From positions 62,001 through 126,000 of the forward strand of contig JBBRXX010000005.1 of the NCBI GenBank assembly GCA_038238245.1: a DNA stretch of 64,000 nt, in the 5' to 3' direction. Both the position numbers and the translations under genes were made by a program. Origin of the DNA: DASQHW01 sp038238245 (GTDB lineage: Bacteria > Actinomycetota > Acidimicrobiia > IMCC26256 > PALSA-610). The notes beneath the pieces were generated by a model. That model saw only the letters and a program-made list of their open reading frames with translations, did not search any database and was not told the DNA's origin. This document shows positions 36,020-43,686 of the stretch, in pieces. The first letter of the stretch is position 1; the number at the start of each line of letters is the position of its first letter.

Positions 36020-37980
36020 TTCGGGCCGACCACGGGAATGCGTCGACCAGCGCGCCGTCACGTTCGACCGAGGCACTGCCGACACAACTGGCGCTGTGCG
36101 CGTTGCTCCTTGCGAGCGCCATCGGCGCCGTTTGCTGGTGCGGCGCGCAGCTCGCAGCGATCCTCTCTGGACACGGCCCGATGCCGACCGGCGTCGGGAG
36201 TAGTGGCAGCGCCCTACGCACGCTCCCGAGCCACCTCTCGGATCCCGCGGCCGCCTGGCCGGTAAACGTGCAGGGCGCGCTGCCAGGACCGATCACCTAT
36301 TGGACCTGCACCTTCATCGCCGCCGCGATCGTGGTGGGCGGCTTGACTCCGCTGGTTTTGTGGTGGTGGCGACGCTCGACGAGGTGTGATGTCACCGCGT
36401 TGGGAATCGAGCGACACGCGGGTTTCGCGCGGGCCGTTGACCTTCACGAGTTGTTGGTGAAGGCACCCGAGCCGGGCCGGCTCACACTTGGATATACCGG
36501 ACATCGGCTTCTCGCTGCAGAGCGCAACGCCAGCCTCGCCGTGATCGGGCCGACCGGCTGCGGCAAGACGGCCGGATTCGCGATCCCCGCGCTGCTCGAG
36601 TGGCGCGGTCCGATCATCGCCACGTCGGTGAAGGCCGACCTCATCGACGCCAGCATCGAACATCGGACCAATCGCGGCAGCGTCTGGATCTACGACCCGA
36701 CCGAAGCCTCCCGCCACCGCTCCCATTGTTGGTCCCCTCTGCACGGGTGCCGAACATGGCCCGGCGCGATACGAACGGCCGCATGGCTGTGCGAGGCTGC
36801 CCAGCCGCGCATCGACACTGTCAACGATGGCGACTACTGGTACACACAAGCGCGAAGAGCACTCGCGCCGTACTTGTACGCGGCTGCATTGTCGGATCGC
36901 ACGATGCGCGACGTCGTGCGTTGGATCGATGCGCAGGAACAGGCCGAGGTCGGCGACGCCCTGTCGCGCCACGGCGGGGTCGATGGCGCGCTCGTCCGCC
37001 TGGCCGCGAGTGCGCGCGGCGAAGCGCGACGCAAGGAACTATCTGACCGCGTCTACGAGGAGGAACTCGCTTCACTGCGTGGTGAATTCGCCGGCAAAGG
37101 CGACGGGCAAGACCGCTGGGTCATGCAGCCCGTCGGCGCCTGGCCAATGGACAAGAGCAACAAACTTACTGAACGCGTCGAACGAGCACTCGACCAACGG
37201 ATCACCGCCGAATTCGCACCAGCCGCCATCGCCGAGTCTCGCTCGGCCGGCGAGCTCGACGCTCTCATCACGGCCCGGTCGCTCTGGAACAAGGAACCAC
37301 GGCTGCGCGGCTCCGTGTTTGCGACCGTCGAGAACGTACTCTCCACATTCGCCGACCCGGGCGTCGCTCGCAGCACGCAGCGCTGCGATATCGACCTCGA
37401 TCGCTGGCTCACGGGCGACAACACGATCTACGTCGTTGCTCCCTCGCACGAACAAGCGCGACTGCGGCCGGTGTTGACGGTCCTCGTTCAGCAGGCGTTC
37501 CGCCGTGCATACGAACTCGCGAACGCGAATGGAGGCGCTCTCGTACATCCGTGTCTCGCGCTCCTCGATGAGGCGGGCAACATCGCACCTCTCCGAGACC
37601 TTCCTGCGTACGCGTCGACGGCGCGCAGCCACGGCATCACGCTCGTATCGATCTGGCAGGACGTCGCGCAGCTGAAAGCCTTGTACGGCGATCGCGCGCA
37701 GACGGTCCTCAACAATCACCGGGCCAAGCTGTTTGGCACAGGTATCGCCGACGACGGCACCCTCGAATACGTCAGCCGTCTGATCGGTGACGAACGGCGC
37801 ACAGATCTGAATATCTCCGACGACGTGCGCGGCGGCCGGCGCACGATCAACGAGCACGTCTCGTATCGCCGCACGGCGCCCGTCGACGTGCTCCGACGTA
37901 TTCGCACCAACGAGGCCGTCCTCTTGTATGGCAGCGCACTCCCCGCGCAGGTACGGCTGCGCCCGTGGTTCGCGAAATAG
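36016..37980 (+). CDS. virD4: VirD4/TraG-type coupling protein
   Basis: This 654-residue protein has two N-terminal TM helices (about 22-50 and 98-117), Walker A IGPTGCGKTAG at about 177-187, ATSVKADLI shortly after, and a Walker B LLDEAGNIAPL. The family docks the relaxosome and pumps DNA into the channel. GTG 36016 overlaps the virB4 stop (GTGA). All key motifs are intact. Confidence 0.92.
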   Translation: MIRADHGNASTSAPSRSTEALPTQLALCALLLASAIGAVCWCGAQLAAILSGHGPMPTGVGSSGSALRTLPSHLSDPAAAWPVNVQGALPGPITYWTCTFIAAAIVVGGLTPLVLWWWRRSTRCDVTALGIERHAGFARAVDLHELLVKAPEPGRLTLGYTGHRLLAAERNASLAVIGPTGCGKTAGFAIPALLEWRGPIIATSVKADLIDASIEHRTNRGSVWIYDPTEASRHRSHCWSPLHGCRTWPGAIRTAAWLCEAAQPRIDTVNDGDYWYTQARRALAPYLYAAALSDRTMRDVVRWIDAQEQAEVGDALSRHGGVDGALVRLAASARGEARRKELSDRVYEEELASLRGEFAGKGDGQDRWVMQPVGAWPMDKSNKLTERVERALDQRITAEFAPAAIAESRSAGELDALITARSLWNKEPRLRGSVFATVENVLSTFADPGVARSTQRCDIDLDRWLTGDNTIYVVAPSHEQARLRPVLTVLVQQAFRRAYELANANGGALVHPCLALLDEAGNIAPLRDLPAYASTARSHGITLVSIWQDVAQLKALYGDRAQTVLNNHRAKLFGTGIADDGTLEYVSRLIGDERRTDLNISDDVRGGRRTINEHVSYRRTAPVDVLRRIRTNEAVLLYGSALPAQVRLRPWFAK

Positions 37981-38027
37981 CGTCTCTTGCTGTCGCGTTC
38001 CGCACCACGCACGCGCCATTCAGAGGT

Positions 38028-39350
38028 ATGCAAGACAGTTGCTCGCCGGATGGGGTCGACCGAACGAAGGGCGGGACCCACGCGAGCGAGCTGGTAGCGG
38101 CGTGCGAGATGGTCTGGGCCGCGATCCAGCGGCATCATCCTGACGTTCCGGACGTTGTGATCGTGCTCGGCACAGGCGTCGAGCGAGGACGACTCGTGAA
38201 GCTCGGCCATTGGTGGGGCGGCCGTTGGGTCGCTGATGGTCAGGTGCGAGGCGAGGTGCTGCTCGCTGGTGAAGCGCTGCATCTTCCGCCCGAAGCGGTG
38301 TTCGAGGTGTTATTGCATGAAGCCGCGCACGGATTGAACGCGGCCAGGGGCGTAAAGGACTCATCGCGCGGCGGCCGCTATCACAACGGTCGATTCAGGG
38401 CCACAGCCGAAGACCTCGGTCTGATTGTGGGTCTCGCACCACCGTGCGGATGGGCGCGCACGTCGATCGGTCCGGTCGCGCGCGAGCGGCATGCGTTGGA
38501 GATCGCACGGCTGGGAGACGCGATGCGTATCGCCCGCCGCGTCGCAGCCGGAGTGCAAGACGACACGATCGACGACGGCTCGGGCACGCGCTCTGGTGAA
38601 AACGGGCGCGCTCGAACCGATTCGCAACAGGCGGCGACTTGTCAATGTGGCCGCCGGATGCGCATGGCGCCTTCCGTTCTGGCGAAGGGTCCGGTGCTGT
38701 GCGGGCTATGCGGGCAGGAGTTCTCGACATCTCGAACGGTTGCGCCTCAGCGCGGCGCCGGCACCACACGAGATGCGTCACTGGGACAGTTTGCGGGTAG
38801 CTCCGAACTGAACGACCTCCAGCGCGAAGGGCTTGCCGCACTGGTTGCGCTCGGGACGCAAGGTGATGGAGCACTGCTGTTGGCGCAGACCGGCGCCTGG
38901 TACTCGGCCAAGAGCGCGAGCAGGCAGCGACCGCTCGTTGGCGCGACGTACGAACAGGTGGAAGCCGCGAACCAGGCGGCCCGAGCAATGCTGAAGCTTG
39001 ATGGGACGCTACGCGGACCATCAGTGATCGCGGCCGGACGCGAACTCTCGGTCGGTGAGTTCGTGACGGTCGGAGACTCGATCAGCAGGCTCATTGACGC
39101 CGACGACGCCGAGCTCCCTCCGTTCGCGGTGTTCGGTAGCGTCGAAGCCATCGACCTCGACCGACGCGAACTGGCCATTGACTTCGCGACAGCCGGACGG
39201 CACATGATCGCGATCGACTCGGCCGCCGCGGCCACAATCGAATACGCCTACGCCGAACGCGCCGCCACAGCGGACGAACCAACGACCGGCATCTCTACCC
39301 TGGCGCGACTACATAGTGCAGAGCTGCTCGAGCGCGAGATCGCGCCGTGA
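38028..39350 (+). CDS. SprT-like zinc protein with zinc ribbon and SH3-like end
   Basis: This 440-residue protein has a metallopeptidase-like segment: LHEAAHGLN near 96-104 with the HExxH-type zinc site and a further His near 119 (YHNGRF), as in SprT domains. A zinc ribbon follows (CQCGRRM, then LCGLCGQEF). The C-terminal part (AGRELSVGEFVTVGDSISRL) resembles the SH3-like domain of relaxase-helicases such as the one encoded at 43.7-47.3 kb. SprT-type enzymes cut proteins bound to DNA, which may matter for removing relaxase; this is inference. ATG 38028 is the preferred start. Confidence 0.65.
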   Translation: MQDSCSPDGVDRTKGGTHASELVAACEMVWAAIQRHHPDVPDVVIVLGTGVERGRLVKLGHWWGGRWVADGQVRGEVLLAGEALHLPPEAVFEVLLHEAAHGLNAARGVKDSSRGGRYHNGRFRATAEDLGLIVGLAPPCGWARTSIGPVARERHALEIARLGDAMRIARRVAAGVQDDTIDDGSGTRSGENGRARTDSQQAATCQCGRRMRMAPSVLAKGPVLCGLCGQEFSTSRTVAPQRGAGTTRDASLGQFAGSSELNDLQREGLAALVALGTQGDGALLLAQTGAWYSAKSASRQRPLVGATYEQVEAANQAARAMLKLDGTLRGPSVIAAGRELSVGEFVTVGDSISRLIDADDAELPPFAVFGSVEAIDLDRRELAIDFATAGRHMIAIDSAAAATIEYAYAERAATADEPTTGISTLARLHSAELLEREIAP

Positions 39351-40315
39351 CGAGCTCATACGAGGCGATCCGGCGTGCGGCCGCGCAGCAATACGCGACG
39401 CGCGGCTGGCCGGTCTTCCCGTGCCACTCAGTCGGTGCCTCCGGATGTTCATGCCATCAACGCGACTGCTCGTCGCCGGGCAAGCACCCGCGAATCGCTG
39501 GCGGTTTGCGAGCGGCAAGTACGGATCAACGTGACGTCGCACGTTGGTGGAATCGATGGCCCTCGGCGAACGTCGCGGTCCGTACAGGCACCGAAAGCGG
39601 CTTGATTGTCATCGACATCGACCCGCAACACGGCGGCGCGAAGAACATGCGCACCCTGATCGCTGCGCACGAGCCACTCCCGCGGGGACCCGTAGTACGG
39701 ACAGGTTCGGGAGGGTGGCACCTTCTCTTCGCGCATCCAGGAGAGGCCATTCGCAATTCCGCCGGAACGCGCCTCGGCGCCGGTATAGATGTGCGGGGCG
39801 ACGGCGGATACGTCATCGCGCCGCCGAGCCATCATGCCAGCGGTCGCGAGTATCGCTGGAATGTTCCACCGGACGAGCTTCCTCGGCTCCCTCCGTGGCT
39901 ACTCGCCCTCTTGCGAACGCCCGAGCGCGACCGCTCATGCCCGGTGCGCGGGCCGATCCGTCTCGATGAAGCACTGTCGAACTGGGCACGAGTTGCGCTC
40001 GACAGTGAGGCGCGTCGCGTGCGTATGGCGCTGCCGGGAACTCGCAATGACACGTTGAATCGCGCCGCGTTCAGCCTCGGCCAGATCGTCGGCGCCGGCG
40101 TCCTCGAAGCGTCGCTGGTCGAGCACGTCCTCTCCGGCGGCGCGCTCGACTCGGGGTTGAGCGAGCGCGAAGCACTGCTAACAATTCGTTCGGGACTTCG
40201 AGCTGGCCTCGAACATCCTCGCGGACCGCGTCCGAGAACTGAGGCGCGACTGCCAGCGTCCGCCGCGCAGCACGCCGCAGCCGACGTAGGCGTCGATATC
40301 GCTGACATGCTGTGA
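39347..40315 (+). CDS. bifunctional DNA primase/polymerase (prim-pol, AEP family)
   Basis: This 322-residue protein starts at GTG 39347, overlapping the previous stop as GTGA. It has the prim-pol core: a Cys-containing start (CSCHQRDCSSPGKHP), the metal-binding acids in LIVIDIDPQHGG, GSGGWHLLFAHP and GIDVRGDGGYVIAPPSHH. A small C-terminal helical part follows; there is no helicase domain. It probably primes the complementary strand after transfer or supports element replication. Confidence 0.88.
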   Translation: MTSSYEAIRRAAAQQYATRGWPVFPCHSVGASGCSCHQRDCSSPGKHPRIAGGLRAASTDQRDVARWWNRWPSANVAVRTGTESGLIVIDIDPQHGGAKNMRTLIAAHEPLPRGPVVRTGSGGWHLLFAHPGEAIRNSAGTRLGAGIDVRGDGGYVIAPPSHHASGREYRWNVPPDELPRLPPWLLALLRTPERDRSCPVRGPIRLDEALSNWARVALDSEARRVRMALPGTRNDTLNRAAFSLGQIVGAGVLEASLVEHVLSGGALDSGLSEREALLTIRSGLRAGLEHPRGPRPRTEARLPASAAQHAAADVGVDIADML

Positions 40316-40528
40316 CTCGACGCTCGCTCGGGTTTCGATTGCGCGCTTTGAACGCCGTGCGTAGCGTCTGCAGGTGGCCGCGGATCCCGCGAAATCCTCC
40401 GCGGTGGCGTTTCGGCTGAGCCCGCGCAAATTCTTACGGGCCCGGTCTTCCCGTAGCGAGTAACGGCTCAGGGGAGGCGCTGACGGATACCGCGACCGCA
40501 ACCGGCCGCTGATCGCGCCGCCGCCCAG
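40316..40528. other. convergent gap between primase and CBASS genes
   Basis: No gene is supported in these 213 bases. Two transcripts converge here. Imperfect inverted repeats (for example CGCGGATCCCGCG-like near 40380) could act as bidirectional terminators, but no strong T-run is present. Confidence 0.4.
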
Positions 40529-41851
40529 CTACCTGTTGGTGATGATCACAGGTTGCCTGTCCATCGCCACGCAAACACCGTCCTTGACGATGTAGCACTC
40601 GGCGTAGTGGCTGCCTCGGTACTTCGTGTGCTCCCACTTGTTGCGTTCGCCCTTCCGGACCTCGCCGCGCAGCCCGTTGTCAGCCGCTGCCTCGGCGCCC
40701 GTGTTTCTGACCTTCCAATACACCTCGAACGGCTCCGCAACATCGCAGTCGCTGAGGCTGAAGTCGATCTTGCGGCCCTTGTCCACCCGGTCGCCACGAG
40801 TAGGTAGGTCATAGGCGCGCTGGACACCAGCACCTCGGACCCGGCCAGTCAATCGGACCTTGCCCGAGATGCGAATCGGAATCTGAAGCGTCGTTTCGAG
40901 GAACTGTTCGGTGGGGCTCGCTGTAGCGGTGAGTGCCTTGGTGACCGGCGGCTCCGAGAAATCCGGCCCGAAGATCTCTTGCCATGCCCCAAGGCTGCTC
41001 GAAGGGTCGGCGTCGTAGGCGGTGCGAGCCTTCGCCGAGTAGTGAGCGATCCAGTCGCGGAAGTTGGCGTAGCCGTCTTGGTCCCACCGATCGCGGAAGT
41101 CCTGACCGGTTCCCACCGGATCCATGATCGCCGGCATCGTCATGTTCATCTGGAGGTACGCGTCGAGGTCCTCGAGCACGTGGACGAAGACGGTCGGGAT
41201 GTCGCTGTAGTACTTGTCGTCGACGAGAGTCTTGGTCTCGTCCACGACACCACCGACCAAGATTGTGAGGATCACCGACTTGATGGTGAAGGTGCCCTTG
41301 AAATCCCGGAGGTACTTGATGAGCCGCATCGCTGCCGGCAGACGATTGCCGGTGGCCCGGTACTTCTCCTCGAGCCAGGCAGTCATTAGCTCCGGATAGC
41401 TGAGTTGCCAGACGCCTTCGCCCTTGGACCCTTCTTTGTTGTTCGTGATGGACTTGCGCGACTCGATGTACGGCACGACGTCGACGTGGAATGGATCCGC
41501 GTAGTCGACGTAGATACATCGCGTCCGCATGTGCGCCATGCCGCCATAGGTACTGCTGTCGTTGAACGCACGACGTAGCTCAAGGGTGTACTGCGCGGGG
41601 GTCCAAACGGGATGTTCGGTCAGAGCGAGGAGAACGTCGGCATCGTACTCGCGAGTACCGACCGGCTTGATGATTGTGCGATGCGCGAACGAGCCCTGCG
41701 GGATGACGTCGACGAAGTACTGGCCGAAGACGTCGTGACCTCGAAGGAACGTCGTGATAGCCGCGACGCGGTCGTTCAGCATGTCGATGCGAGTGTCGTT
41801 TAGGTTGACCGTGCTGTCCAGGAAGGACGCGAAGTGCTTGGTCATCCTCAT
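40529..41851 (-). CDS. CBASS CD-NTase (cyclic oligonucleotide synthase) with AGS-C sensor
   Basis: This 440-residue nucleotidyltransferase has the cGAS/DncV-like active site: the GS motif in PQGSFAHRT (53-54), two metal-binding Asp in REYDADVLLAL (70 and 72) and a third in FHVDVVP (124). The C-terminus (about 325-440) matches the AGS-C domain, with EPFEVYWKVRNTG and HYAECYIVKDGVCVA. On phage infection such enzymes make a cyclic nucleotide signal. Its ATG overlaps the stop of the effector gene (ATGA), so the two are coupled. The exact nucleotide product cannot be predicted. Confidence 0.92.
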   Translation of the reverse strand: MRMTKHFASFLDSTVNLNDTRIDMLNDRVAAITTFLRGHDVFGQYFVDVIPQGSFAHRTIIKPVGTREYDADVLLALTEHPVWTPAQYTLELRRAFNDSSTYGGMAHMRTRCIYVDYADPFHVDVVPYIESRKSITNNKEGSKGEGVWQLSYPELMTAWLEEKYRATGNRLPAAMRLIKYLRDFKGTFTIKSVILTILVGGVVDETKTLVDDKYYSDIPTVFVHVLEDLDAYLQMNMTMPAIMDPVGTGQDFRDRWDQDGYANFRDWIAHYSAKARTAYDADPSSSLGAWQEIFGPDFSEPPVTKALTATASPTEQFLETTLQIPIRISGKVRLTGRVRGAGVQRAYDLPTRGDRVDKGRKIDFSLSDCDVAEPFEVYWKVRNTGAEAAADNGLRGEVRKGERNKWEHTKYRGSHYAECYIVKDGVCVAMDRQPVIITNR

Positions 41852-43065
41852 ACCGACACGTCCATCGCGAACTCGTACCGCTCTGACGCGGCGGACAAGT
41901 CGTAAATCGCCAACGTAGGGTGCGCGCCGCGGATGAGGGCCCGCCCTATGGCGATCGCGGCGGTTACGGGCACGGCCGGAAAAACCGAGACGCTGTCGAC
42001 ACCGGCGTGGTCACGCTCTAGTGCTGCGAGCAGATCGCGCCAGCAGCGAGTGAAATTGTCGAGCGCGGCCTGCGAGCAGATCGTTTCGACACCCTCGGAC
42101 ATATTCGTCAAGGTGAGCTCGTAGACCGTCCAGCTCGCGTCAACATCGGGCGGCAACCGGGCCGCGTCGACCGTTCCCGAAAGGCTCACGAGGACGGCGA
42201 CCTTGGCGGAATCGCCGGACTGACGGCGTTCGAAGGCGAACTCGGCTACTTCGACGTCGGGTGTCCACCCGAAGCCCCCGCTGGCGCTTCGTCGCGTTGG
42301 GTACAGGTCCACTTGAATGCCCTCGCCGAGCGCCGCGCCAAGACGGATCAGCGCAGGGATGCGCGCGAGCGCCACAACTGACACATGCGTGACGTCTCCG
42401 GCTGCTACGGCTTGGCGTAGACGGTTGCCCGCATCGCCGATGTGCGCATCAACGTTCTGCCAGTAGAGCGTCGAGCCCTCTGCTTCGCCAGGGAGAGCAC
42501 GCAGATCAACCTCGAACTCGTTCCCGGCGCCAAGCATGATGTAGTCGGGGAACCTGTCGCGTTCGAGCAGAGCGGATGCCACCGTGCGGCGTGACATCTC
42601 GACCGGCACGTCGCCGACCTTGCCGACGACGCGGATGACCGTGCTGCGTTGTTGGTCCCGCAGCCCGGTGAGTCGGCGCATCGCATCCTCGTGGGCGCGC
42701 TTCAACCGCCGAAGGGTTGCGACGTCGTACACCTCCCACATGCTGCGATCGTCGATAACGTGATGCTGGTCGTAACAGAGCAACATCAGGTTTCCGGCTG
42801 AATTCCGGTCTCGCTCGGAGAGTGCATCATCACCACGCGGCGATCCGTCGGCTGTCGACTTGCCGACGATGTGCGCGAGTTGGCCGATCAGTACCTGCTG
42901 GTCAGTGATCTCGTCATAGAGCAGGTTCTTGTTGCAGAAGGCACAGCGTCCGCCAGATGCGATCCAGACACGACGGGCAACCGGTTCCGAGATGCTTTCG
43001 CTCGTACCACCGGGCCCGCGGGCGGTCAGCCAAGAACCGGGTTGGCGGCTATCGGCGTTGACCAT
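41848..43065 (-). CDS. cap5: CBASS effector Cap5: HNH endonuclease fused to SAVED domain
   Basis: This 405-residue protein has an N-terminal HNH nuclease with CAFC (41-44), QLAHIVGKS (His65) and GNLMLLCYDQHHVID (Cys97, His101/102), then a C-terminal SAVED sensor (about 220-405) with VSVVALARIPALIRLGAALG. In this family the SAVED part binds the CBASS cyclic nucleotide and releases unspecific DNA cutting, killing the infected cell. ATG 43065 was chosen because an AGGAAG site precedes it. It is the first gene of the two-gene unit; no Cap2/Cap3 or HORMA genes are present. Confidence 0.9.
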   Translation of the reverse strand: MVNADSRQPGSWLTARGPGGTSESISEPVARRVWIASGGRCAFCNKNLLYDEITDQQVLIGQLAHIVGKSTADGSPRGDDALSERDRNSAGNLMLLCYDQHHVIDDRSMWEVYDVATLRRLKRAHEDAMRRLTGLRDQQRSTVIRVVGKVGDVPVEMSRRTVASALLERDRFPDYIMLGAGNEFEVDLRALPGEAEGSTLYWQNVDAHIGDAGNRLRQAVAAGDVTHVSVVALARIPALIRLGAALGEGIQVDLYPTRRSASGGFGWTPDVEVAEFAFERRQSGDSAKVAVLVSLSGTVDAARLPPDVDASWTVYELTLTNMSEGVETICSQAALDNFTRCWRDLLAALERDHAGVDSVSVFPAVPVTAAIAIGRALIRGAHPTLAIYDLSAASERYEFAMDVSV

Positions 43066-43347
43066 CGCGTCTTCCTGCCGTGCTTGTGCTGATTGCGCCT
43101 CCAACACCCAGGTTTGGGCAAGCTGTCGCGGCCGCGAGACCAAGCGATTACATGAGTGTAGTTCCCTCCACGGACAGTGGAAGGTGGCCGACCGAGGGTT
43201 GGTGACGTCCCGGACCAACTCGAACGGGCGTCGTCATTCACCACGAGGCAGACCGATCGGAACACCCGCGAAGACTGGCCGCACCGGCGAACCGGCCTTC
43301 CCCGAGCGAACTCATATTGAAATTGATACAACCGATAGCCTGTGCAG

Positions 43348-43686
43348 ATGGCGCGTGGACCGGGACATCCCTCCAAGCCCACCGAATTTGATCCGTCGAC
43401 GCTGAAGGCCGCGCGGCGCGCGCTCTTGGAAGTAGCCCACGAGGTGCGGTTGCCCGAGACCCGCTATTCGTCGCCGACTCGTCGTGAGCCCCGTCGGACG
43501 ACTGCGCAGCCGCGCCACCTGGATCTGGCGGTGTTGGCTATCGAGTTGGGGCAGGCAATGGAGCGAATCGCGGGTGAGCATGTCGCCCAGGCGAGGGAGC
43601 TCGATGGCGCTACTTGGGAAGACGTCGGCGCTGCGTTTGGGACGTCGATGCAGTCCGCGCACGCTCGCTTCCGTGGGTCGTCATAG
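43348..43686 (+). CDS. small HTH-like protein divergent from CBASS
   Basis: This 112-residue protein has a basic N-terminus, a helical middle (LAIELGQAMERIAGEHVAQA) and a C-terminal HTH-like stretch (TWEDVGAAFGTSMQSAHARF) as in small actinobacterial regulators. ATG 43348 lies close to a possible promoter (TTGAAA, GATACA), so the leader is very short; a GTG at 43342 is an alternative. It could regulate the divergent CBASS genes or the convergent relaxase gene, whose end it overlaps by 6 bp. The role is inference. Confidence 0.6.
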   Translation: MARGPGHPSKPTEFDPSTLKAARRALLEVAHEVRLPETRYSSPTRREPRRTTAQPRHLDLAVLAIELGQAMERIAGEHVAQARELDGATWEDVGAAFGTSMQSAHARFRGSS

